A stretch of DNA of 64,000 bases from Trichobilharzia regenti (GCA_944472135.2 OX235265.1:60709112-60773111); one strand, 5' to 3'; shown: positions 13,826 to 24,047, numbered from the stretch's first letter. Notes: generated from the letters alone by a model not told the origin. Program-made: numbers and translations.

Positions 13826-14229
13826 GGAAGAAGAAGAAATACAAAAGCACTATTCAAATACAGACAAATAATAATAATAATTTCGCTTTTATTCCAGAAA
13901 CGGTACTAGTGGTACAGTGTGGAATTTTCAGCACTTATCTACAATATTGCATCTAATTTTATCAAACATTTAGAAGGTGTATTTCAAAAAATAAATATAA
14001 AAAAAACACAAAATAGCAAAACAATGCGAAAAAATACCAAGAAGTAGGATGAAAAATGAACAACATAATAAATGATATCTCAGTATTGGGTAGTGGAAGC
14101 TATGATATGTTTATGCGTGGTGAACGATAAAACTATATCATACAGGAAGTTATGAAATGATATTAAGAATGTTTATCGCACGATCAGTTAATTCGATTGA
14201 ACAACACTAAACAATCATAAAATAAACAT

Positions 14230-14480
14230 TTCACGAGTTGATCACAGATTGATATCAGTTAAATAACCATTGAAAACCATGGAGTACTGGACAGCTGCTG
14301 TTTCATCCTAGTTTGGAAACTATCGGCAGTACGCACCCATCGGGATTCGAACCCAGGACCTTCCGGTCACAAGACAAGCTCGTATACCGTTCAGCCTTTG
14401 GGACCCAATTCAATGGCTCATGAATTCTAACTTCTGCCAATTCGTGATTTAGCGCGACCCCAACCATTGTCGTTGGTGGG
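14230..14480 (-). mobile_element. tRNA-derived SINE (family B)
   Basis: On the minus strand an A-box-like segment (GGCTGAACGGTATACGAG) is followed by a B box (GGTTCGAATCCC) and the block GATGGGTGCGTACTGCCGAT. The body contains AGGATGAAACAGCAGCTG and the tail CATGGTTTTCAATGG plus ACTGATATCAATC. Relatives are at 20035-20200, 30480-30625 and, as tails only, 2275-2345 and 14588-14820. Confidence 0.7.
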
Positions 14481-14587
14481 ACATCCATCCACACTCGTGA
14501 CATCTAATTAGACCTCACTAGTCACGACTTCTCACTAGAACTCAGGAAACTCCAACCCGTAGCAAGTCACTAGCGAGCATCAGATTA

Positions 14588-14820
14588 ATTTTCTATAGTT
14601 TGGCTTTTGTAAGGGTTAGTTATGTTTTTACGAGTTGATCACGGATTGATATCAGTTAGAGAACCATTGAAAACCAGGGAGTACTGGACAGCTGCTGTTT
14701 CATCCTAGTTTGGGAATCATCGGCAGTACTCCCTGGTTTTCAATGGTTCTCTAACTGATATCAATCCGTGATCAACTCGTGAAAACATAACTAACCCTTA
14801 CAAACCAAACTATAGAAAAT
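14588..14820. repeat. Foldback repeat, ~98 bp arms
   Basis: Arms 14588-14685 and 14725-14820 are reverse complements with a 2 nt length difference and one or two mismatches. The loop is about 39 bp. The arms are made of the SINE-B tail (GAGTTGATCACGGATTGATA onward) and the loop contains the SINE-B block GCAGCTGTCC in its complement. It looks like two SINE-B tails in inverted orientation. Confidence 0.85.
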
Positions 14821-15277
14821 AAACATTTGAGGTTTTTCTTATTGTCAGCTCTAATGCGGTGTTTGTAGTGGTAGTATAAGTAATCATACATAATACAAAA
14901 ACGTTTAAATTGGTAATAATGGCATTCACAACCAATACTGTCAGTTAATATTGCTGAACAAAAACAACCACAAAACTAATATTACATGAAGGTGAATGAC
15001 AGGACAATTTTGTAATACTCATAGTGATAATATAGTTGGAACCAGTAGATACACAAAAAAAGGAATAAAGTACAAAAAAGTAAGCCAATGTTAATAATTT
15101 AGGTAGCTAAGTATGTTTAAGAAGGTGTTCACTACAGAATACAAATAAGAGAGAAATAAAAGAGCCAAAATTATGTTATTAATAACAAAGCAAGTCATAG
15201 GTTTCGCGCTTAACATGGTCTCCGTCACATATAACACGGGCCAAATATGGTACTGTTGAGTTCCTATACTTGGTTGT
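14821..15277. other. No gene recognised
   Basis: AT-rich spacer between the foldback and the 3' target duplication of the RTE element. Nothing recognised. Confidence 0.4.
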
Positions 15278-15293
15278 ATGAGAATATATTATT

Positions 15294-18200
15294 ATTATTA
15301 TTGTATCCTTTAGTTCCTAGAGGAACATAGGGCTTCAGCTGCGCACCTCCATTGACTTCGGTTTTCTGACAACTTTTTCACCCTGCTCCAGGTCTGTCCA
15401 CATGCTTTCATCTCCTCCTCGCATGACCTCCTCCAAGTCACCCTTGGACGACCAACTCGCCGCCTCCCTTTCGGGTTCCACTCGAGGGCTTGTCTAGTGA
15501 TGTCACTTGATGGTTTCCTCAGCGTATGGCCAATCCATCTCCATTTCTTTCTGCCTATTTGTTTCACAATCGGTTCCTGATTGGTTCGCTCCCAGAGATC
15601 CCTGTTGCTGATCTTTTCTGGCCATCTGATCTTGAGTATTGAGCGGAGACAGTTGTTAATGAAGGTTTGAAGTTTGTTTGAGATGCTCTTTATGACTCGC
15701 CAAGTCTCTGATCCGTATAGTAGCACTGACTTCACATTGGAGTTGAAAATCCGGATCTTATTTTTGATGCTGAGTGCTGTTGACCTCCACACAGATTTGA
15801 GAGTAATGAAAGCTTGTCTTGCTTTTCCGATTCTGGCTTTGATGTCCTCGTCAGTTCCGCCTGTAGTTGAGACGATGCTTCCCAGGTAGGTGAAGGAGGT
15901 TGTTTCTTTCAGGTTCTTCCCATTTATGCTTATTGTGGTCTGTTGGTGTTGTTGATGTTGGCTAGGAATCTTCATCATCTCTGTTTTATCTATGTTCACG
16001 TGAAGTCCTATCTTTGATGCTTCTTCTGCCAACTTGTTACTTTTCACTTGCATATCTTCCAGTTTATGGGAAATCAGACATATATCATCGGCGAAATCCA
16101 GATCCTCCAAGTCTTTTGTGTCAGTCCATTTTATGCCTGTTCCCTCGTTGGTTGCCGTTGTCTGTCGCATTATCCAATCAATTGCAATCAGGAAGATCAT
16201 TGGTGATAGTAGACAGCCTTGCCTCACTCCCGTCCTCACTTCGAAGGCTTCCGTAAGTTTCCCGTTGTGGATTACTTGGCATGCAGCATTGTCGTATAAC
16301 TGTTGGATGAGGTGTATAATTGTCGATGGGACCCCGTAGTAGCGAAGTAGTTTCCAAATGACCTCTCGATCGACGCTGTCGAAGGCCTTTTCAAAGTCGA
16401 TGAAGTTGAGATAGAGAGGTGACTGCCATTCCAAGCTTTGTTCAATGATGATCCGTAGAGTGGCGATTTGATCAATACATGATTTGTTTCTCCTGAATCC
16501 AGCCTGTTCCGGACGAAGTTTTTCATCTAGGGCTTGTTTGATTCTCTCCAGGATGATGCGACTTAGTATCTTGCTTGGAATGGACAGAAGCATAATTCCA
16601 CGCCAGTTTTTACATTGACTTAAGTCTCCTTTCTTTGGAAGTTTGAATAAGTAACTGTTCTTCCAATCCTCGGGTACTTTGCCCTCTTTCCACACCTTCT
16701 CCAGTAGTGGTGTCATCAAGTCCGCTGTTGTCTCTGGGTCTATTTTCAAAGCCTCTGCTGGGATTCCATCTGGTCCCGGTGTTTTCCCAGCTTTAAGCAT
16801 CTTGATTGCATTCAGGACTTCTGATTTCGTCGGGGGGTCAGTGTTCACTGGTAGTTCTGCTTCCGTTGTTGGTATTGCTGGACGTGTTGTAGGTGGCGGA
16901 CGATTTAGAAGTCTTTTGAAGTGTTCAACCCAGTGCTTTCTCTGTTCCACCTCTTTGGTGATTGACTTTCCATTGTCGTCCTTTATTGGCTTAATCTGTG
17001 TCGAACGTTTGCCCGAAAGGTTCCTAGTTGTTTGGTAGAGTGTGGCGAGGTCTCCTTTGCCTGCAGCTTGTTCTGCTTCGTTTGCCATGGTTTCATAATA
17101 TTTTCTTTTGTCTTCCCTGGCACTTTTCTTCACTCTTTTGTTCAGTGTATTGTAGCTTGCATTCAGCTCCTGTTTTTGTTGCTCGTCAGTGCACTGGATA
17201 ATCTTTTGCTTCACTGTCCTTCTCTCTTCTATTAGTTTCCAAGTGTCCGTAGTGAGCCACTGTTTGTCCTGTCTCTTTTTTCTGCCTAGAATTTCTATGC
17301 AGGTTTGGCTCCACACCGTTTTCAAGTTGTTCCAGTGCTTTTCAACGCCGACCTTTTCGCTAGTGTTGATTTGTGTCTCGGCTTTGTCCTTTATGCTTGC
17401 AATGAAGATGTCCTTTGTAGCCTGGTCCTTCAGCTTTTGAGTGTTGAACTTGGCTTGTGGTCTATCTGCAGCTCCTGATTCCCTGAAAGCTTTTAATTTG
17501 ATTTGGATTGTCCCTTGTACGAGATAGTGGTCTGAGCCAACGTCTGCTCCTCTTCTTGCTTTTGTGTCCAGTAGGCTGCGCCTCCACTTCCTTGAGATTG
17601 AGATGAAGTCGATTTGGTTTTTGGTTTGCCCGTCTGGTGACACCCATGTAGCCTTGTGGATATCTTTGTGCTTGTATACACTGCCACCAATCACCAGTTC
17701 GTTGAAGGCGCAGAAGTCGGCGAAGAGTTCTCCGTTTTCATTCATTTCTCCTAGAGCTTCTCTACCCATGATGAGTTCCCTTCCCGTATTGTCTGGTCCC
17801 AGTTTGGCGTTCATGTCTCCCATTAGTATTTTCATGTCGCCAGCTGGAGTATTGTCCATTGTTGCCTGTAGTTGCCTGTAGAATTCTTCTTTCTTCTCGA
17901 GGTCTGCGTTGTTTGTGGGTGCATAACATTGTATGATTGACACTTTCCTTCCTTTGGAGTTGAACCTGGCGGTCATTATCCTGGACGAAATCGCCTCCCA
18001 TTGTATCAGGGCTTTCGTTGCCGTTGGTGACATCATGATAGCCACGCCCTCGGTGTGCGTGTGGTTATCTTCTGGGTGACCGGAGTAGATCACTGACTCA
18101 CCTGTTGACAATTTGGTGAGTCCACTCCCATTCCATCTGCTCTCACATATTCCCAGCACTTGTATTCCGTATCTTTTCATCTCGTTGGCGATCTGGGCAG

Positions 18201-18864
18201 CTTTCCCAGTCTCGTACATAGTTCGGACGTTCCATGTTCCTACACAGACTTTTTCTTTTGGTGCAAGGAGGTTCATCATACTGAAGTTTCTTTAGCAATT
18301 TTTGTTTACAGGGTGGGGTTGCTAGCCTCACGCCTGAGAAAAGAATGATTACATTAAGTAAAAGTTTAGAGAGAAGCAACTTTTTGGGTTGCTCCCCTCA
18401 AAATCAGAAAATAACGGACAAACAATGAGAACAACATCAACAAAGGAAACAGTTCACAGAAAAAAGGGCAAAAAGCGACGACAACTATACAATAAGACAA
18501 CATGCAATATAGTTCAGTATTGTTAACTAAAATGATATCTTAACCATAAACTCACTGACTTGGAGCAACTTGAACATATAAATCCAACAATATATACAAT
18601 TATAGATGTGTTTATGTTTAAAAATTCCACAAATCCAAACAGTGGGTTATGTGTATTATCTGTCAATAAGATTGTATTTTTTGGATTCAGTGTTCGAAAG
18701 GTTAATAATTGTGATAATTTCCGCAAACTCTTTGCATAAATTTTTACAGTAATAAAAGTTTTTATTAACGATGAACAAGCCTTCATGGAGAGGGTAATTT
18801 TCTCGATTGGACACAAAAGAAACCCCAACAAAGACAATCACGTCCAAAAGGTTAAGACAGAATC
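15294..18864 (-). mobile_element. RTE-clade non-LTR retrotransposon, near full length
   Basis: The element runs on the minus strand. Its 3' end is a short (TAA)n run at 15294-15303 directly after the stop codon region. The 16 bp sequence ATGAGAATATATTATT occurs at 15278-15293 and again at 18865-18880, which fits a target-site duplication and sets the length at about 3.57 kb. The 5' UTR of ~585 bp contains the AGGCTAGCAACCCCACCC block reused in SINE family C. One long intact ORF fills the centre. The boundaries depend on accepting the AT-rich 16-mer as the duplication. Confidence 0.8.
15310..18279 (-). CDS. RTE ORF: AP endonuclease plus reverse transcriptase (989 aa)
   Basis: This enzyme nicks target DNA and reverse-transcribes the element RNA there. 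Residues ~8-265 form an AP-type endonuclease-exonuclease-phosphatase domain: WNVRT (16-20), CESRW with catalytic Glu46, GDMNA (154-158) and SDH (249-251). A linker of ~220 residues is rich in Lys, Glu and Gln. The reverse transcriptase spans ~485-770: GPDGIPAEAL (502-511), FEKAFDSVDRE (629-639), GVRQGC (684-689) and the catalytic FADD (729-732), followed by the thumb-like YLGSIVS block near 798. The C-terminal ~130 residues carry the WRWIGH block and the RTE-type end. The length and single-ORF plan match RTE elements such as schistosome SR2/Perere-type families. No stop or frameshift was seen and all catalytic motifs are present, so this copy could be competent. The start at MMNLL lies just after the 5' UTR; a few residues either way cannot be excluded. 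Confidence 0.93.
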   Translation of the reverse strand: MMNLLAPKEKVCVGTWNVRTMYETGKAAQIANEMKRYGIQVLGICESRWNGSGLTKLSTGESVIYSGHPEDNHTHTEGVAIMMSPTATKALIQWEAISSRIMTARFNSKGRKVSIIQCYAPTNNADLEKKEEFYRQLQATMDNTPAGDMKILMGDMNAKLGPDNTGRELIMGREALGEMNENGELFADFCAFNELVIGGSVYKHKDIHKATWVSPDGQTKNQIDFISISRKWRRSLLDTKARRGADVGSDHYLVQGTIQIKLKAFRESGAADRPQAKFNTQKLKDQATKDIFIASIKDKAETQINTSEKVGVEKHWNNLKTVWSQTCIEILGRKKRQDKQWLTTDTWKLIEERRTVKQKIIQCTDEQQKQELNASYNTLNKRVKKSAREDKRKYYETMANEAEQAAGKGDLATLYQTTRNLSGKRSTQIKPIKDDNGKSITKEVEQRKHWVEHFKRLLNRPPPTTRPAIPTTEAELPVNTDPPTKSEVLNAIKMLKAGKTPGPDGIPAEALKIDPETTADLMTPLLEKVWKEGKVPEDWKNSYLFKLPKKGDLSQCKNWRGIMLLSIPSKILSRIILERIKQALDEKLRPEQAGFRRNKSCIDQIATLRIIIEQSLEWQSPLYLNFIDFEKAFDSVDREVIWKLLRYYGVPSTIIHLIQQLYDNAACQVIHNGKLTEAFEVRTGVRQGCLLSPMIFLIAIDWIMRQTTATNEGTGIKWTDTKDLEDLDFADDICLISHKLEDMQVKSNKLAEEASKIGLHVNIDKTEMMKIPSQHQQHQQTTISINGKNLKETTSFTYLGSIVSTTGGTDEDIKARIGKARQAFITLKSVWRSTALSIKNKIRIFNSNVKSVLLYGSETWRVIKSISNKLQTFINNCLRSILKIRWPEKISNRDLWERTNQEPIVKQIGRKKWRWIGHTLRKPSSDITRQALEWNPKGRRRVGRPRVTWRRSCEEEMKACGQTWSRVKKLSENRSQWRCAAEALCSSRN

Positions 18865-18875
18865 ATGAGAATATA

Positions 18876-19550
18876 TTATTTTGTACTGATTTCTGGTTCT
18901 ACCTGATGAGATGCAAGGAGAGAGAGTTGGGAATAGACAGGGTGCTGGGGGTCGGAGAGTATGGTTTTAGACCATTTTTCGCATGTATTCAGATGCCTTT
19001 CTACTAATGTAGTGACGAGCTGACTGAGTTTTACACCACTAGTCCTACTAACTACCTTCAACATCCTTCTCAGGATGGTATAGTCCTTTTTCAGTAGCCC
19101 AGGAAAGACTAACGGGGAGCAGTAAAGTAGAATGGCTAAGATACGAGAGTTGACAAATTGTGAAAGTAGAGATTAGGGGATTCCAGATAGTCCAAGTTTC
19201 TTAATGTAATAGGCTAGACGGAACACTTTCTTAGAAATCGTTAGGATATGAGATGACCCAGTAAGGTCAGGAGATAGAACTAGTCCGAGGCATTTTGCAT
19301 TAGACTTAGTTTCAATTTTAGTCCCCTCAATGCTACAGGCTTCATGAGTACATACTAGTGTTTGTAGATCTTGTTTGTGTCTAAGGGAAAGTCAATAGTC
19401 TGGCATCTTGAGGGATTCAGCAGGAGGCCATTTAGTTTAGACCATCTTAACATCATAGATTTCGTCATGAGACCATGATTATGAGAGAGAGAAAAAGACT
19501 GAAATTTCACTCTAGTTTGGTACTGTTCAGCAGCGCACATCTTATCAAAG
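18876..19550 (-). pseudogene. Decayed Jockey/CR1-like LINE, RT C-terminal part
   Basis: Minus-strand frames in sequence read WSKLNGLLLNPSRCQTIDF (thumb-like 'LNxSKC' block, 19355-19540), then KCLGLVLSPDLTGSSHI (the 'YLGVxLxxDLxW' block), then LYCSPLVFPGLLKKD, and a C-terminal GVKLSQLVTTLVERHLNTC (18876-19064). This is the usual order after the YxDD box in Jockey/CR1-type LINEs. At least one stop and several frame changes interrupt it, and the RT core upstream is missing. It abuts the 5' target duplication of the RTE element. Confidence 0.6.
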
Positions 19551-20034
19551 GTCGAAATAAGGAATTTCGAACTACGAAGGCGGTCAGTTGATTATTCTGT
19601 CATTGGGTTGCAATTCAATAACCCATGAATTGTAATTTCTATCAATTCGCGATGTATCCCGTGTGGCACCCAACTAGTAATGATATCAATGATCATCGAC
19701 TTAACTTTAACACAGTAGATTCTACGAACCGCAACATCTTCTAGATCTTCAGGATATCCCTCCTACAACCACTAATTAGCTGGAGATCAATATTCAAATA
19801 TCTGAGCTTTGTAAGGATTTGGCTTTATCTTAGTGTAGCTTTCGTCATAAATAATACCACGAAATAGTTCTCTAACTGAAGCCAATTCCTGATCAAAACT
19901 GAAACCAATCAATTCCCTGAAAAAGAACAAGTGACTAACTACAGTATAAGCTGCCTAAAGTTTTAGCTGGAAGTCATGATCAAGGGTTCCACCAAGTTGG
20001 ACTTGAGAACAAAAACTCCCCAATAATAAGGGAA
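19551..20034. other. No gene recognised
   Basis: Contains a short SINE-B-tail-like stretch near 19865-19905 (TTCTCTAACTGA followed by a GATCAAA match). No coding region was recognised. Confidence 0.4.
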
Positions 20035-20200
20035 CCGATGGGCAATCGTACCGCATGTAAACTAGCCTCGTAACCTGAAAGTCCTTAATTCGATGTCTAT
20101 CAGGGTGATGGGTGATGAATGCTGAAGAGTGCCTAACAGGGATGAAACAGATACCTAACTCTCTCTCTCTCTCTCTTACCTGATAGTGGTTCACGAAGCG
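20035..20200 (+). mobile_element. SINE-B copy with (TC)n run
   Basis: TCGTAACCTGAAAGTCC matches the tRNA-like head of SINE-B (compare 30490-30515), followed by ATGGGTGATGAATGC and AGGGATGAAACAG in the family order. A (TC)n microsatellite occupies about 20159-20177. The B box is mutated. Confidence 0.5.
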
Positions 20201-20734
20201 ATCTTCAGTGAAATGAATAAAAATCTCAGTAAAACCCAGAATCTGAATATTCCAATTTTTGGAGTTCTTTGAATGTTATAAATTTAAAATAATCAAGAAT
20301 AAAATAATTTGGATAAATTGTTCTGAAAATGTATATATGCCTAATAAGAATAAGAATTAAACGTGAAGTAAGAAATATCTCAATAACTTGGCAAACCCCA
20401 AATTCTGTTACTTGGTCAAAGCAAGAGGTAAAACACTATGTCCTATTTCTCCTACACATGACTTGTAAACCACGTATTTAACCTTAATGTACATTGAAGA
20501 TCAAGTCAGTGCATGTTTATCAGTATGTGCTAACCAGTCAGAACATTTGTCTATATAGTAATTTGCTGGTCATTGTAAAGTCACTTTATAAATGACAACA
20601 ATTTTGACTCAATATTTAATCCTGTTTGAACTTTCCTGTTAGTTGATTGAACTGAAGTGTTCTACCTCTGTTGAAATGTTGACTCCTTGTTACGAGTGCT
20701 TCGACAATGTCTTAGGATTTAATTTTAAGTGATT

Positions 20735-20910
20735 TTATGGATGGTGGCTAGCAGTGGGATCGAGGATGCGCATTTCGTCTTATTTGGAACTCGTCAACTG
20801 GGTGTACCTACAGTCCCCAGTGAGTGATGGTATTCCCACTGAGACTAGAACTCAGTACCCATCGTTTCAAACGCCAAAGCGTTATTCACTAGACCATTTG
20901 GGCTACGAGA
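20735..20910 (-). mobile_element. SM-alpha-like SINE with hammerhead region
   Basis: On the minus strand a tRNA-like head (CCCAAATGGTCTAGTGAATA as A-box region, GCGTTTGAAACGATGGGTAC as B-box region) leads to a hammerhead-like core and then GATCCCACTGCTAGCCACC. The last block resembles the start of the ribozyme-bearing unit of the schistosome SM-alpha satellite family. That family is known to be pol III-type and to self-cleave. This copy is diverged. Confidence 0.65.
20761..20800 (-). ncRNA. Degenerate hammerhead ribozyme core
   Basis: The minus strand gives TTGACGA (20791-20797; consensus CTGANGA), a helix II region GTTCCAAATAAGAC (20777-20790), then GAAA (20773-20776) and the helix III side TGCGCATCC. 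The first conserved C is T and helix II is poorly paired, so activity is doubtful. Confidence 0.55.
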
Positions 20911-21915
20911 ACCTTTTTGTTGAGAAGTAAATCTTTATTTTAGTGAGTTTAGAGGTTTATGATAAGAAAAGGCCGAAGTTTATTGTTTTCTGTACACACA
21001 TAGTTTGGGATGCATGTGATTACACCAAACTATTTCGATCACCATTAATAGCCTTGACCTAAAGTTCAGCGTCTCAAAATCAGTATTAATAACTACTTCT
21101 CAATCATTTCGCATAGCTTTTATTCAAGGTTACTGAAGACGATGGAAGCACTTTAGAGTAATCACATGAAGCTTAAATTATGTGTACACAAAATAGTTGG
21201 CTTCAGTCTTTATCTATCATAGACTATTTGACCTATTAAAATAAGACTGGTTATTAGTATGCACTTTCATGTTCACTAGAAACCTCTCAGTCAATATACA
21301 TGTGGTAAAAATAAAGATAAGTGAAAATATTTTTCTTAATCAATTTTCTTTGTCTTCACTATGCGGATATAGTGAAGGAGTGATCAGTGCCAAGTTAGAC
21401 TCCAAGCACCGAAGGAGTGAATCCGCAACAATGCCTGTAGAACAGTCAGTCAGCAATTTGTAAAAATTATATTTGTAAAATCTCGGCGAAAGTGAAATGA
21501 GTAATTCCAACGTTTCGTTCGGCAATCTGGTCCGGACTTCTACAGGGAAATTAATCGAAATAAACATAACTGAGGTTTATATATAAAAGGTACACTTCTT
21601 GTTTTTAAAAGATTTGTCCAATCATCATGAGTCATGAAACAGGTATAAACATGTATGATAAACAAAATTGTATGAGCTGCGATTAAAATTTGACCTTGGA
21701 CATACAAATATTGATCTACCCTTTGCTAAACACTTTAAACAGTGTGTTTGTGTGTGTGGGTAAATAGTTGTAAAACATTTGTTAACGTCTCCATAAGAAA
21801 GTATAGACAACGACCAAGTATTATTAATTAGTGATATATATCCATTTTTAATTATTAATCAGGATTTGCTATGTATCAGCTAACATCACACATTCATGTC
21901 TGTTCAAACTGTTAT
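20911..21915. other. No gene recognised
   Basis: AT-rich. The minus strand near 21510 reads GAACGAAACGTTGGAATTAC, a phrase resembling tails of Penelope-like elements, but no GIY-YIG or RT sequence accompanies it. Confidence 0.35.
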
Positions 21916-22260
21916 TGTAGCGGTAAATAATTCCCAAAAATATTGACCACAGCAATCATCACTGAACATCGGATGCTGACCCTCACTGTTTGAGTCAACT
22001 TGTTTAGCTGAAGGCTTCCGGTCAGACATCCACGCCATTTAGTACTCCGTCGTGTCCCTTTCGTGTACGATCACTAGCCAGCTAAGCAATCATCTCTTAT
22101 TCCGATTTGGTCCCGAAATATATCTCGTGATTTGGACGATCAACTGTAGTCTTTTGCTCTGCCTTTGGTCTACGCGAAACGAATACTATATAAGTTGTGT
22201 TAGTATACTTTGTACTATCCGTGAACGTCAATACCGTCGGCCTCTAAATTAGTATCTAGA
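21916..22260 (+). mobile_element. Solo LTR (TGTAGCGG family)
   Basis: Begins TGTAGCGGTAAATAATTCCC, identical in structure to the LTR that follows the gypsy pol relic at 40205-40460 (reverse strand there). Shared internal blocks include GGTCCCGAAATATATC, CTTTGCCTTTGGTCTACGCG and ACTATATAAG (TATA-like). No internal element sequence lies beside it. The 3' end is approximate because the copies diverge near 22250. Confidence 0.65.
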
Positions 22261-22329
22261 AATTTATGATTAGACGTATTTTTCGAATTTATAGTATGAT
22301 ATTAAACGGAATATCTGGTAGTGTTAGGT

Positions 22330-22485
22330 TACTTTTATGCAGATGGTCTGGGCTTCGATCCCCTGCCGATGCACACCTAATATCAATGGTCGGCCTGCAA
22401 AATTTGGGCTACCGATATCACATGCTGAAAATTCCATGCTTCTACCAAAATGTACCGTGACGTTTCAAGCTATAATCAAAAAAAA
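22330..22485 (+). mobile_element. SINE-A copy, 5' truncated
   Basis: Starts in the B-box region (GGGCTTCGATCCCCTGCCGA) and continues with the family A body (GGGCTACCGATATCACATGC) and tail (TTTCAAGCTATAATC plus A-run). The A box is missing. Confidence 0.7.
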
Positions 22486-22703
22486 GTTTAAGTTAGGATT
22501 CTGAGCCAAGAACATTTCAGGGTTAAGTTAACCTAGTAAGAGAAGCATTAGAGTTAGGGTTAGAGGGCCTAGATGAACGCATGTATAGAATGTGGTTTAA
22601 TTATCCTGTTGCCACTTCAATGCAAAACTGGGAGGTACTTTTATCACACGTTAGAGAAAGATATCGTGTGTAGCAGTTCTTTACCTTTTTATTCATTATT
22701 TCC

Positions 22704-22728
22704 ATATATATATATATATATATATATT
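22704..22728. repeat. (TA)n microsatellite
   Basis: An uninterrupted AT dinucleotide run of about 25 bp. Confidence 0.9.
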
Positions 22729-22989
22729 ATACGTAATACTCGCCTTTTTCATGTGATTGGTGCGTTCCCACCTTTTGGTGCCTAAAGTTTAACCTCAACC
22801 GGTCAATCATTTGATGTTTTTGTTATGAAGTAACAGCAATAACGAACAGATGAGTTCCAGTACCTACCATAATAATAGATATTTAAAGTTTTTCTTTAAT
22901 TATTATTAGAGACGAAATTGTGTTCAGAGGGGATGTTCAAATGCCAATGATTATAAGCATAGTCGAGTGGATAAGATGTAGAGTTTCTA

Positions 22990-23160
22990 CTACACAGCTC
23001 TTTCTTTTATTTCCTTATCTGCAAAAGAGCACTAGATAGCTTTTTTGTCCTATTTCGGGACTCTTCATCAGTGTACAAGCACAACTCCATGCGGAATCGA
23101 CACCGAGGCTTTCAGGTTCCAAAAACAAGCTTGTTGACCACTCAGCTAACTGGGATGGAA
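22990..23160 (-). mobile_element. SM-alpha-like SINE, second hammerhead copy
   Basis: On the minus strand: CCCAGTTAGCTGAGTGGTCA (A-box region), then a mutated B box, CTGAAAGCCTCGGTGTCGAT containing a GTC cleavage-type triplet, GCATGGAGTTGTGC, and a hammerhead core. The order head, GTC, spacer, core matches SM-alpha-type elements. It differs strongly in sequence from the copy at 20735-20910. Confidence 0.6.
23041..23108 (-). ncRNA. Hammerhead ribozyme-like core
   Basis: The minus strand reads GTGTC (possible cleavage site at the GTC near 23099-23101), then CTGATGA (23065-23071), AGA, and a good helix II GTCC-CGAAATA-GGAC, followed by AAAA where GAAA is expected. The A for G12 and the 3 nt insertion before helix II suggest it is decayed. 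Confidence 0.55.
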
Positions 23161-23170
23161 CTCAATTACC

Positions 23171-24035
23171 CGAGAATTCTAATTTTCTCATAATCTGAAT
23201 AATCATAATCTGACTTTTAAACCACCCGTCTGTTTTTAGATTTGTTTTCAGGATATCTCATACATTTCGTACTATTTCAAACTATATTATCTGGTTGCTA
23301 GACGGTATTAGTTACTTTATCCTTCCATAGACGCAAATAATCCTTTGATGTAGACAGTTTAATTGAATAACTAAGTGGGTTTTCCACTATTATACACTGC
23401 CTGTTATTGTCCGGATTATTACTATTTTTATCATTATTATTGTCTTTTAGTTTAAATGCTCAAATTTTGAATTCCATGTGATGGTATAGTGTAGCGCATT
23501 TTACCACGGTACCAAAACAAACCTTGGGCTAAAATGAATGGATAAAAGTGAACTCACTTAACATTAACTAGATAAACATTTAATCTACCTACAGATACCT
23601 TAGGTTTCTCAACTCTTGTTTTGCCGAGTACGAATCCGACTAGACTTGGACGCCATTTTGTGCTTCTCCTTTGTCAGAGCAACGCGCACTTTCTCAGAAT
23701 GCGTAATTCAGTCATACCAGTCAGATAAGTAACCAAAATCTTTTCCCACAAATAACATTTGATATTTTTGTTTGTGTCTTGTTATCGGATCTTGCAGGTA
23801 ATATAATGTACTGATTAAATACGTGGGTATATTGTGTTCAGTAAGACTGGCATAGTGTGACGACGTATCAATAGCACAACCAGTACAGTACGATAGTTTC
23901 AAATGTGTGTGTGTTATAATGAAGTGGAGAAACCCTGACTGATTGAGAAGCACCATCTTAGAAACAGCATAACTTTAGAAATTATTCCGAATAAATGATT
24001 AACTTCTTTTAGAAATTATTAACTTCAACCAATGC
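23171..24035. other. No gene recognised
   Basis: Unique-looking AT-rich sequence up to the target duplication of the second RTE element. The minus-strand frame at 23708-23956 (82 codons) has no recognisable motif. Confidence 0.4.
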
Positions 24036-24047
24036 ATTATAGATGCC

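Larger units (their letters stand above)
9376..13880 (-). repeat. Right arm of the 4.5 kb inverted repeat
   Basis: Reverse complement of 1132-5636. Both arm ends are sharp: homology stops at 9376 inside an RTE relic and at 13880 in a (TTA)n-like run. The few differences from the left arm are substitutions. All minor open frames of the left arm recur mirrored here, which shows duplication rather than independent coding capacity. Confidence 0.95.

Noticed and set aside
1132..13880. DNA transposon with giant terminal inverted repeats
   Set aside because: The spacer has no transposase, no flanking target duplication was seen, and the arms contain ordinary retroposon debris; a segmental inverted duplication fits better.
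16014..17881. Several 60-120 codon plus-strand frames
   Set aside because: They are antisense shadows of the 989-codon RTE ORF.
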